From: Hypericum androsaemum
Taxonomy: Eukaryota; Streptophyta; Magnoliopsida; Malpighiales; Hypericaceae
Assembly (NCBI GenBank): GCA_963995505.1
Contig: OZ023181.1
Location: forward strand, 17,232,221-17,296,220
DNA length: 64,000 nt
Direction: 5' to 3'
Below, piece after piece: positions 11,581 to 20,773 of the stretch (the first letter of the stretch is position 1; every line of letters starts with the position of its first letter). The notes beneath the pieces are model-generated. The model had not been told where the DNA came from and did not search any database. It saw nothing but the letters and a program-made list of their open reading frames with translations. The translations under genes were made by a program, and so were the position numbers.

Positions 11581-12068
11581 AGAAGCCAACTTGGACCCGA
11601 GCGGGAAGCTCATTTGACCTTCGTAGGCGGGAAAGTGATTTCGGGAATAGGTCCACTTTGGTTGAGGAGGCCTTTAGCCTGAGCCCATTTTGAGATTCAG
11701 TTTGGGCCTGACGAGATGTTCGTCTTGGGCGATGACGGATTTGAATCAAGATTTTGCATGAGAGGTTCGAGAAGGTTAAAACGATCTATATTTTCCCAAT
11801 TTGAGCCGAGATTCTCAATATTTGGCAAGACTTGGTAAGTTCCTCTTTAGGCCGCGATCGCTTGGTCATCACGTTTTGAAAGCTTCCTATCCGAGGACGA
11901 GATTTGCTCATTTAAGGAAGACGGCTTGTATTGAGCCGAGAGGATCCCGTCATGTTAGGAACAAATAATTTGAAGCGGATCTCTCGGGATTGAGACTTGG
12001 AGCCGAAGGTCTTGGAGGCGGTTTAGGATTTCCTATTGTGAAGGCGTGGAGGTTAGGTCAAGGCACTC

Positions 12069-12075
12069 TATATAA
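12069..12075 (+). promoter_or_regulatory. TATA box in the 5' LTR
   Basis: TATATAA within CTCTATATAAGAAGG, at the expected U3 position about 220 bp before the LTR end. The identical motif is at 26301-26307 in the 3' LTR. Confidence 0.65.
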
Positions 12076-12302
12076 GAAGGGCTCGGGCAAGAGAACGGGA
12101 CATCACCAACACATCAAACAACAACTATCTTTACTTTTTATCTCGTAGCCCGTAGTCCTTTTTTCTCCCTCTCCCTTAGATTGAACGTCTAAGGTTCACT
12201 CTTTTTTCACCCTCTCCGTTAGGCCGACCTTGGGACGACCACTCCGGATCCATCTCGGGTAGTCTTGACGTTCTTGTACCCACTTTCTCCGCAACATATT
12301 TT

Positions 12303-12320
12303 TGGCATGCTCGGTGGGAC
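12303..12320 (+). promoter_or_regulatory. Probable primer-binding site
   Basis: TGGCATGCTCGGTGGGAC starts six bases after the 5' LTR end. The TGG start is the complement of a tRNA CCA tail, as expected for minus-strand priming. I could not match the rest to a specific tRNA. Confidence 0.5.
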
Positions 12321-12364
12321 TAAGGAGGGCGTCTGAGAAGGCGGTCTAGCTTCGTTTGATCAAG

Positions 12365-15300
12365 ATGACCAAGAACCATGCTGCTCAAGCCAATTCCAAC
12401 CCCAAGGAGGCGGCACCCTCTTCCCAGCAACTCGTTGGGAGGAATTCATCTGACGCGGTTTCCGGAAAGGAGACGGCACCACCCCTATCTTCTCAGCAAA
12501 ATGCCGGGAAGAACGTTACCAACTCGGCTCGCAACAAGGAGCCGGCTCTCCCTGTTGTCCAGACGGGGATCGGGAGGAGCAATACCAACCCGGTTCTCTT
12601 CAAGGAGTCGAATACTACCGACTCAGCCTTACTCATGGTGCTAGCCGACCAACTCACCTTAGTGGTTGAGAAGCTTGATATCATAGAGCGGAAGAACGAA
12701 GGATTACAACAGGACCTCGAACAGGTCATCAAGCGTTCGGAGGAGATCTCAGGGATGACCCAACAAACCGAGGAGTCCTACAAGCGGTTCTCTAATCAGA
12801 TCTCCAGTCAGATCCAAGGAGTCCGTAACCACGCGGACGAATCGATCCAGAGAGCGGCTATGGAGAGCAACCAGCACACCGTGGACTACTTCACCCAGAT
12901 CGTGAAGCCTGCTATAGTGAATGAAACTGCCAAGGTATTTGAGGCTCAAAGCAAGGGGAAGGGTGTGTCCACATCCTTCGATCATTCCAAGGTTGGCACC
13001 ATGTCGTTCGACAAAGTGCCGGAAACACCTTATGTGCTCAGCCGAAAGCCACCAGCAGGGACGCCCATGTACGTGCCATTCCAAGCGTCCTCAAGCAAGG
13101 AGACCCAAGGGATGGATGATTCAGGAATGGGATACACCCAACCACTCGGCGCTCAGGAGAGGTCACGCCCTCTCACGGTTGAGGCTGATCAAGGTTCCTT
13201 CGAGAAGGGGAGCATCCGGACGAATGCCCTGTACGAGCCAACGATTCCAAACGTCACCCCGACCACTCGACCAAGGCAAACCGAGTTGGATGAGGAGGAC
13301 GTCCACAACCCCATCAATCGGCAGCTGGTATATGATGGAAATCAAGCAAGGCCAGGCCAACGACAACCTAGACCTGAAGAAGAAGAGCTGAATCAGCGAC
13401 CACCTTTCGAGGGACGGCCGATACCTAACCTCAACCAAGAGGTCTACCAGAGGGAGGGATTGGCCGAGATGCTTAGGAACCTGGGGTTCGAACCAAGGAA
13501 TATCCCGCGTCCAAGGTTCGTTAAGCCTTACCCAGCGGATGTTGATCGAGTCCACTACCCACAGGGATATCGAGTCCCGGAGTTCACCAAGTTTTCAGGC
13601 GAAGAGAGCCAGTCGACGGTGGAGCACGTTGCTCGCTTCGTCATTCAATGCGGAGAAACCTCAATCCATGGAGCATGGCTTCTACGCCAGTTCCCTATGA
13701 CTCTGACCAAGACAGCCTTCGCTTGGTATATTAGCCTACCACCGGGTTCGGTGCGAGATTGGCCTGACATGGAACAGAAGTTTCACGACCAATTCTACAG
13801 GGCAGAGCCGACCATAACCATATCAGACTTCGCTCATATGCAACAGCTCGAAGGCGAATCCGTGGAAAAGTTCATAATTCGCTTTCGGAAGGCGAAGAAC
13901 AGGTGCCCGACCAACTTATCAGAGTCTGACTTAGCAGCTTTGGCCATGCAAGGGCTTACCTTTCGCCTTCGGAAGAAGCTCGGAGTCGGGAGGTTCCGAG
14001 ACCTATCCGAGTTGGCGCAAAAGGCCGCCATGGCACAACAGCTGATCTACGAGAAGGACAGAAGGACTTCTTCTTCAAAAGGTACCTACCATCGCTATGA
14101 CCCTACGCTTGAGATTGACCAATTTAGTGATGAATGGGGTCTCGAAGAAGGACAGACAATGGAGGAGATGGTGGCCGAGTTCAAGAAGGGCAAGCCATAT
14201 GAGTGCGAAAGCTTGGTCCACAAGACAATGACGGTCCCCAACGAGTTCCCCCGTCCCGGGAACTCGCCTCAACAGAGCAAGGGCTTTAACGAGGTTGGTC
14301 GAGAGTACTCGTTCGATGTTACAAAGGCCGATGAGATTTTTGATAATCTCCTCAAGAACGGCCAGATCGTGTTAACACCCGGACACAAGATCCCCGATGA
14401 GAAGGAGCTGAAGGGGATGAAATACTGCAAGTGGCATGCGAGCAAGTCATACAACACGGCCAATTGTGTGGTGTTCCACAACCAAGTGCAACAAGCGATC
14501 AAGGACGGGCGGCTGAGGTTCCCCAAAGAACAACCTTCGGCACCCTTTGCCGTACCCATCAATATGGTGAGTATGGCAAGGTACCAGAATGAGGAAGAAG
14601 ATCCCAAACATGCCCGACGGTCACCCCTCAACGACCTAAGGGAGAAGCTCGGGGGCCATGGATGCCAAGAACCTTCCCGAGACCTGAGAGAGATACTCGG
14701 AAGACATGGATGCCGAGAACCTTCTCGTGATCTGAGGGAGAAGCTCGGGGGGCATGGACGCCAAGAACCTTCCCGAGACCTGAGAGAGAAACTCGGGGGG
14801 CATGGACGCCAAGAACCTTCCCGAGACCTGAGAGAGAAACTCGGGGGGCATGGGTGCCAAGAACCTTCTCGAGATTTGAGGGATAAACTCGAGAGAAATG
14901 AACGACGAGAGTACCACCGGGACCAGAGGGATGGATTCGGGAAATACAGACAGCAAGGATCTCCTAAACACGAAAGACGAGAGCAGCCGAGTGAGTCCAT
15001 GAGACAACTTAGGGCGCAACAACTGCTGCGGGAGCTCAAGGAGACACTCGAAGGAAAAGAACTTCCAAGAGGCCCGGAGGAGAGTCCCGAGAGGCAAGAA
15101 CGCCCGAGAGACGTAAGAGAAAGACCCGGGGGGCAAGGTGGACAGCTTCGCCACCCTCACATCAAAATAGATCTCCGAGACGGCACTGAGCGTCAAGGAG
15201 GTGTATTCCACCGATTAGGCGAGAAGAGGCGTGCATCGAGACCACTTACACCTGAACCCCTTACTCATACTCAAAGGCGTCGCCTGGAAAGGAGGATTCA

Positions 15301-16954
15301 GGTCGAGAAGCAAGTCACTCGAGATCTGGAAAAGATGTTAGCCGAGCGCAAGGCTCGACTCAAAGAGCAGGAAACTCTCCTAGCCCTTCCCGAAGTTCCA
15401 TGCCGTGCGGCTTCTAGACAAAGCCGGTCCATGGAGATCGACGCCCCAAGGCCCGACAAAGGAAAAGCACCGATGAGAGAGGTCGATGGCAAGGACCAGA
15501 TGCCTATGATAGACTTTAGTGATGAAACGAAGTTATCAACACAAAGGTCCGACAAGGGGAAAGCACCAATGAAGGAATTTAGTGGATCAAGGATGTCGGC
15601 GACACTCATCAAGGCAAAGAGGCACATCGACTTCGGGGGAGAACGAGAGCTGAATAAGGTATGGGTACCGAAGACGGAATGTAAGGTCCGCCCCAAAGAT
15701 AACTCCTCACAAAAGGGGCGAACCACTCCACACGAGGAAGTCATGGTCGATCTAGATGCGGGGGTGGCAAGGTTTGGATCCTTCGAGAAATTAAGTCTCA
15801 ACGACACCTCGAGTCGGAATGAGGGGTCAGGTCGGGATGATAGCACTAGCAAGGATATGGAGGTCAGCAACCCTCTCAAAGAGAAAAAGGCTGTACACCC
15901 AGCCTGCGTTATGATAAAAAATTATGAGAAGTTGAGACTACACGGTCTCCCCGACCATCACGAAGAAGAGTTATTAGATTTAGATGGACTTATTGGGGAT
16001 GGTGATGATCTCACACTGGACGGCGAAGGCGACGAACCACCAAGTCCGAGTAACGAGAGAGAGTACTTGGCATGGCAGATGAGGCGTTTTGTTCGTGAAG
16101 ATGAGATGGGCGAGAAGGTAGAGCTAGAGGATAGCGCGAGTGAGGATGACCTCAATGAAGATAACCAAGACCTACAAGTCAATATGGTCTTCACCCTCCC
16201 GGCCATGTTCGGACCTAAGGAGAATCAGCCCAGTTACCTAGAAGGGGACGTGATTGAAGGAGATCTCGGAGAGTACGAGATCGGAGAGAAATCTATGGCG
16301 GTGCCCATAGTTGAAGACTTCAGCAATAGCATCACTATTGCAAAACCCACCACCAACATGTGTAGGCACCTCAAGCCGTTGTACATCACGGCTCATATCT
16401 TCGGGAAGCCGGTTGGAAGGATTCTGGTGGACAATGGGGCTACCGTCAATATCATTCCCCAGTCATTACTCCGAAGGCTGAACAAGGAGAAGGAGCGTTT
16501 GATTCCGACTGACATGGTCATGATGGACTTCGCGGGAAAGGGTACACGTCCACTCGGAATGCTCGCAGCCAAAATTAGTGTCGGTTCTGTGAGTAGGGAG
16601 GTCGCATTCTTTGTCATAGATGCGAAGACTTCCTATAACTGCTTGTTGGGGCGAGATTGGATTCACTCGGCTCAAGTCATCCCGTCGTCCCTTCATCAGT
16701 TCCTCATCCAATGGAAGCCGGACGGCAAGGTAGAGTTGGTGGCTGCCGACACCAATCCCTTCGCGTTGAATACCAATAATGTGGAAGCGGCCTTTTATGA
16801 TGGCTCCATGATACCAACATCAATGGCATGGAGCAACGAAGATGGCCGCATTGCCGGAATCGCATGCTCGGTCGAAAGGGAGGTCCCTTCTACCCAACGA
16901 CCAGTTACAGCTGCACTCGGGGGGCAACCGCTTAGGCTTGCCTTTCGAGAGTAA
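12365..16954 (+). CDS. gag: Ty3 element gag-protease polyprotein, 1,529 residues
   Basis: One open frame from the ATG at 12365; the frame extends nine bases further 5' only through a TTG codon. The first 130 residues are Ser/Pro/Gln-rich, followed by a likely coiled coil. The retrotransposon gag domain lies at about 13590-14060 (LLRQFPMTLTKTAFAWYISL, WPDMEQKFHDQFY, EKFIIRFRKAKNRCP). About 14630-14890 is a 16-residue tandem repeat. The aspartic protease active site reads VDNGATVNII near 16427-16456, with DNGA where DTG or DSG is usual. It forms the particle and processes the polyprotein. The frame ends at 16954, 30 bases after a G6 run where it gives way to the pol frame. Confidence 0.9.
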   Translation: MTKNHAAQANSNPKEAAPSSQQLVGRNSSDAVSGKETAPPLSSQQNAGKNVTNSARNKEPALPVVQTGIGRSNTNPVLFKESNTTDSALLMVLADQLTLVVEKLDIIERKNEGLQQDLEQVIKRSEEISGMTQQTEESYKRFSNQISSQIQGVRNHADESIQRAAMESNQHTVDYFTQIVKPAIVNETAKVFEAQSKGKGVSTSFDHSKVGTMSFDKVPETPYVLSRKPPAGTPMYVPFQASSSKETQGMDDSGMGYTQPLGAQERSRPLTVEADQGSFEKGSIRTNALYEPTIPNVTPTTRPRQTELDEEDVHNPINRQLVYDGNQARPGQRQPRPEEEELNQRPPFEGRPIPNLNQEVYQREGLAEMLRNLGFEPRNIPRPRFVKPYPADVDRVHYPQGYRVPEFTKFSGEESQSTVEHVARFVIQCGETSIHGAWLLRQFPMTLTKTAFAWYISLPPGSVRDWPDMEQKFHDQFYRAEPTITISDFAHMQQLEGESVEKFIIRFRKAKNRCPTNLSESDLAALAMQGLTFRLRKKLGVGRFRDLSELAQKAAMAQQLIYEKDRRTSSSKGTYHRYDPTLEIDQFSDEWGLEEGQTMEEMVAEFKKGKPYECESLVHKTMTVPNEFPRPGNSPQQSKGFNEVGREYSFDVTKADEIFDNLLKNGQIVLTPGHKIPDEKELKGMKYCKWHASKSYNTANCVVFHNQVQQAIKDGRLRFPKEQPSAPFAVPINMVSMARYQNEEEDPKHARRSPLNDLREKLGGHGCQEPSRDLREILGRHGCREPSRDLREKLGGHGRQEPSRDLREKLGGHGRQEPSRDLREKLGGHGCQEPSRDLRDKLERNERREYHRDQRDGFGKYRQQGSPKHERREQPSESMRQLRAQQLLRELKETLEGKELPRGPEESPERQERPRDVRERPGGQGGQLRHPHIKIDLRDGTERQGGVFHRLGEKRRASRPLTPEPLTHTQRRRLERRIQVEKQVTRDLEKMLAERKARLKEQETLLALPEVPCRAASRQSRSMEIDAPRPDKGKAPMREVDGKDQMPMIDFSDETKLSTQRSDKGKAPMKEFSGSRMSATLIKAKRHIDFGGERELNKVWVPKTECKVRPKDNSSQKGRTTPHEEVMVDLDAGVARFGSFEKLSLNDTSSRNEGSGRDDSTSKDMEVSNPLKEKKAVHPACVMIKNYEKLRLHGLPDHHEEELLDLDGLIGDGDDLTLDGEGDEPPSPSNEREYLAWQMRRFVREDEMGEKVELEDSASEDDLNEDNQDLQVNMVFTLPAMFGPKENQPSYLEGDVIEGDLGEYEIGEKSMAVPIVEDFSNSITIAKPTTNMCRHLKPLYITAHIFGKPVGRILVDNGATVNIIPQSLLRRLNKEKERLIPTDMVMMDFAGKGTRPLGMLAAKISVGSVSREVAFFVIDAKTSYNCLLGRDWIHSAQVIPSSLHQFLIQWKPDGKVELVAADTNPFALNTNNVEAAFYDGSMIPTSMAWSNEDGRIAGIACSVEREVPSTQRPVTAALGGQPLRLAFRE
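14630..14890 (+). repeat. 48-bp minisatellite inside gag (16-residue repeat)
   Basis: Five to six tandem units encode DLREKLGGHGCQEPSR with variants (EILGRHGCREPSR, EKLGGHGRQEPSR). The unit length is a multiple of three, so copy changes keep the frame. Charged Arg/Glu-rich sequence continues after the array. Confidence 0.85.
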
Positions 16955-19900
16955 TCCAACTGTTGAGAAGATGGCAAGGCGGATGGAGGTCTACGCCTTG
17001 TCACAATATGAAGCGGCCGAGTACGTCTTCGAGGATGACGGCCAAGACCCATTGGAGCTATTAAGGATGAGCGATCTCCACCCGGCACCAAGCAAGCTCG
17101 ATGATGCCAAGGCAGAGGTGAAGGATCCCTTAAAAGAAATAATTCTCCAATCAGAAAAAGGAGGCCGGCCCGTGTTCATCAGTGAGCGGCTTCCTGAAGA
17201 CTTCGAGATGGACCTGGTCGAGCTACTGACGGAGTACCAAGACTGTTTTGCTTGGGACTATGACGAGATGCCAGGCCTGGATAGATCCCTCATAGAACAT
17301 CGACTCCCTATAAGGCCGGGTTTTCGGCCTTACCAGCAGCCGATGAGGAGGATGATGCCGAAAGTAGTAGAGAAAGTCAAGCTAGAGATAGATAGACTCT
17401 TAGAAGCCGGCTTCATACGAAAAGCCGATTATGTGGAGTGGCTATCCAATATTGTACCCGTTGTCAAGAAGAATGGAAAAATTCGGGTTTGCATTGACTT
17501 TAGAGATTTAAACTCTGCTACTCCAAAAGATGAATATCAAATGCCCATCGCCGATATGTTGGTTGACGCGGCAGCCGGGCATGAAGTACTGAGTTTCATG
17601 GACGGTCATTCGGGTTACAATCAAATTTATCTTGCTGAGGAGGACGTTCATAAGACGGCGTTCAGATGTCCAGGGTCTATCGGGATTTTTGAGTGGGTAG
17701 TTATGCCTTTTGGACTCAAGAACGCCGGAGCTACATACCAAAAGGGGATGCACCTAATCTTTCCAGATTTCATCGGCAAATTTATGGAAGTATACATCGA
17801 TGATGTGGTGGTCAAGTCCCATGATCGCACCCAACACTTGAAGCACTTGCGGGCATCGTTTGAGAGGATGCGGGAACACCAGCTCAAGATGAACCCGTTA
17901 AAGTGTGCGTTCGGAGTGTCTGCGGGGAACTTCTTGGGATTTCTTGTCCATAAGCGAGGCATTGAGATCGATGAAAACAAGATCAAGGCAATTCAACAAG
18001 CCCAACCTCCTCGAAACAAGAAGGAGCTGCAACGTTTCCTCGGCCAAGTAAACTTCTTGCATCGGTTCATATCCAACACGGCGGGCCGGACACAGTCATT
18101 TGCCAACTTGCTCAAACTAAAGGGAGGCGAGTTCCAATGGGAAGCCAAGCACCAACAAGCCTTTGACGAGCTTAAGGCATACCTATCCACACCTCCGGTT
18201 GTCACTCCGCCATCCCCGAATCGACCGTTGTTGCTTTATGTATCGGCCGCCCAAGACTCAATTGGATGCCTACTGGCTCAGGAGAATGACGAAGGAAAAG
18301 AGCAGGCTGTGTACTACCTGAGTAGGTCGCTCTTGGGAGCGGAGACGAGGTATTCAGCCATTGAGAAGTTGTGCCTTTGTCTTTTCTTTGCTTGTAGAAA
18401 ATTGAGGTATTATCTCTTGCCCACGGAGGTAAAGGTGGTTGCCCAGACCGACGTCATCAAGCACTTACTCACCGGACCTATCATGAGAGGAAGGCTTGGT
18501 AAGTGGGCATTGGCCTTGGTGGAGTTCAACTTAACGTTCGTGCCTCAGCGAGCGGTGAAAGGGCAAGCATTGGCTGACTTCTTGGCTGACCACCCGTGTA
18601 TTGATGTGACTACTGATACGTCGGTGGATTTTGGGTTGATAGCGAAGAAACCATGGATGCTCTGGTTTGATGGCTCCCGCACCAACAAGTCCTCTGGGGC
18701 TGGGATCGTGATCAAATCTCCGACCGGTATCAAGACGAAAGCATCCTTCCTACTTAATTTTCCTTGCACCAACAATCGAGCCGAGTACGAGGCTTTGATA
18801 TTGGGGCTATTTATTTTAAAAGACCTTGGCGCCGAAACTGTCCGGGTGCTTGGTGATTCGATGTTGGTGGTCAAACAAGTGGTGGGCGAATTCAAGTGCG
18901 AGCGAGAAGGCTTCCAAGCCTATTGTGATGCTGCTCGATCGCTACTACGGAGTTTCGAAGATGCGATCATTGGATTCGTGGATCGCACCAAGAACATGGA
19001 GGCCAACAAGTTAGCACAGACCGGATCCAGTTTCCGTGCGTTCACCAAATTCAATTCCGTACCGGTGAAGGTCAGGTCGACCTCGGTATTAGAGGAGCTT
19101 AACCCGACGATCGAGATTGCTTTGTTACAACTCAACCGAGACTGGCGACAGGAATACATCGACTACCTCAAGGGCCCAAGCTCTTGCTCCGACAAGGCTT
19201 TGAAGATAAGGGCTCTTCGTTTCGAGCTCATCAACGACACCCTCTATCGATGGACCATCGACGGGTTACTTCTGGTTTGCCCAAGTCCACAAGAAGCTAT
19301 GCTAGCCATGACAGAGGTCCATGAAGGCATATGTGGAGCACACCAGTCAGGTATCAAGATGAGATGGTTAATGCATCGTCACGGCTACTTTTGGCCGGGT
19401 ATGGCAAATGACTGCATCAATTACGCGAAGGGGTGTCAAGAATGCCAAAGACATGGACGAGTTCAACACTCGCCGGCAGACACTTTTCATCCCGTAGTGA
19501 AGCCTTGGCCATTTCGGGGTTGGGCAGTTGATGTTATCGGGAAGATCCATCCCGCTTCTACCAAGGGACACGCCTTCATCATAGTGGCCACTGATTATTT
19601 TACAAAGTGGGTGGAGGCAGTCCCAATGAAGGTTGTGAACCAAGAGACGGTGATCCAGTTCTTTAAAGAACACATCATCCATAGGTTCGGGTTACCGGAG
19701 ACGATCACGACCGACCAAGCTACTATGTTCACCGGAGATGAAATCCAAAAGTTTGCCAGAGACATGGGCTTCCGAATCACCCACTCGACGCCTTATTATG
19801 CTCAAGGCAATGGTCAAGCGGAAGCTACCAATAAGGTATTAAAAGCGTGCATAGAGAAGATGGTGAGAGAGCGACCCAGAATGTGGCATCTCGCTCTATC

Positions 19901-20135
19901 GGAGGCGTTGTGGGCATTCCGCACTACAAAGAAGGGTGCCACTGGAACAACACCGTTCGCTCTTACTTATGGACACGATGCTATGATACCATTGGAAATG
20001 ACGGTCCGATCCTTGAGGAGGGCCGAGCAGGCAAACCTCTCCCGACTTGATTATGACTCGGCCATGTTGGCTGAACTTGAAGATCTTCCGGAAGAAAGGC
20101 TAAGGGCATTAGACGCGATCGTCCAGCAAAAGTAG
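16919..20135 (+). CDS. pol: Ty3 element pol: RT, RNase H, second RNase H, integrase
   Basis: This frame lies +1 relative to gag and becomes the coding frame at the G6 run; it is open from 16842. The RT is at about 17290-17990, with CIDFRDLNSATPKDEYQMP and the catalytic YIDD at 17793-17804 (YVDD or YADD is commoner). The Ty3 RNase H is at about 18140-18590. A second, plant/archaeal-type RNase H is at about 18650-19020 (MLWFDGSRTNKSSGAG, NNRAEYEALILG). Integrase has an HHCC zinc region at about 19320-19455 and DDE residues in AVDVIGK, TTDQATMF and NGQAEATNK (about 19525-19830). A TAG at 20133-20135 ends the frame early. Coding continues in frame after it to 20447. Confidence 0.92.
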
Positions 20136-20447
20136 ACTGTAGAGAAAGCCTACAACAAGCGGGTCCGAGAAAAGCATTTCGAGAGAGGGGATCTGGTGTG
20201 GAAGGTTATACTCCCACTGGGACGCAAAGACCCCGAGCTTGGAAAGTGGTCGCCAAATTGGGAAGGACCATTCGAGGTGCACGATGTGCTATGGAATGGA
20301 TCCTATCGACTTGCAGACATCAACGGTGAGGTTCATGAGCGCCCGATAAACGGACTTTACCTGAAGAAGTACCGGCCTAGCATGTGGGAGGGTGTGGATG
20401 ATCGTCTATTTCAAGATTATGCACGAACTTATAATCGAGAGATGTAA
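20136..20447 (+). pseudogene. Integrase C-terminal tail beyond the premature TAG
   Basis: The same frame as pol continues for 103 codons after the TAG, with the usual integrase C-terminal motifs (VEKAYNKRVREKHFERGDLV, GKWSPNWEGPFEV, NGLYLKKYRPS), and stops at a natural TAA. A CAG-to-TAG change (C to T) would explain the break; that is inference. The chromodomain of chromovirus integrases is absent, which fits the Tat lineage. Confidence 0.8.
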
Positions 20448-20773
20448 CCTAGCCGGTGATGGGTTTGCAGTAGAATCGCGCTTAGTCAGTATAGACTATG
20501 ACGACGGTTCTTTCGGTTTTCTGGTGGAACCGGTTATACATGTAACTTCATGATGTGTCTGGTTGGTGAAGATCAATAAAGGATAAGTTACTTCGTCGGC
20601 CTCTTCAAAGGCCACCAAAATCATGTTTCGCGATCAAGCCTAGCATACGGTTTTGATAGGACCGAATGTGCGTACGTCAAAGCTGGGTAAATAATAAATA
20701 CGACAGTCCAAAAGATCCCTAATACAAAAAGCTAGTCAAGCCAGCGGGATCGAAGAGCTCTAGGAGGTCGAAC
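20448..20773. other. Spacer between the convergent pol and antisense PMD genes
   Basis: 326 bp with no open frame. The integrase stop and the antisense gene stop face each other across it, so it probably carries 3' ends of transcripts from both strands. Confidence 0.4.

Larger units (their letters stand above)
10849..12296 (+). repeat. 5' LTR of the Ty3 element
   Basis: 1,448 bp, from TGTTG to CAACA. It matches 25081-26528 with about four single-base differences found by eye, all transitions and all in the first 750 bp. The U3 part holds two tandem arrays (about 10930-11150 and 11215-11580). A TATATAA box at 12069-12075 predicts transcription starting near 12100, making R and U5 short. The long minus-strand and plus-strand frames over the arrays are low-complexity Arg/Glu/Pro artefacts and are not called as genes. 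Confidence 0.95.

Noticed and set aside
11174..11693. Overlapping Arg/Glu/Pro-rich open frames over the LTR (and the same at 25406-25925)
   Set aside because: They come from tandem GCGAGAGGCC modules, are open in several frames at once and show no domain. They are repeat artefacts.
12356..12364. Gag start at 12356 and PPR start at 8226
   Set aside because: Those codons are TTG and GTG. The first in-frame ATGs are 12365 and 8166 and were used instead.
14269..15211. Minus-strand frames of 191-256 codons under gag
   Set aside because: Mirror images of the gag 48-bp minisatellite and biased codons; no recognisable domain and no splice support.
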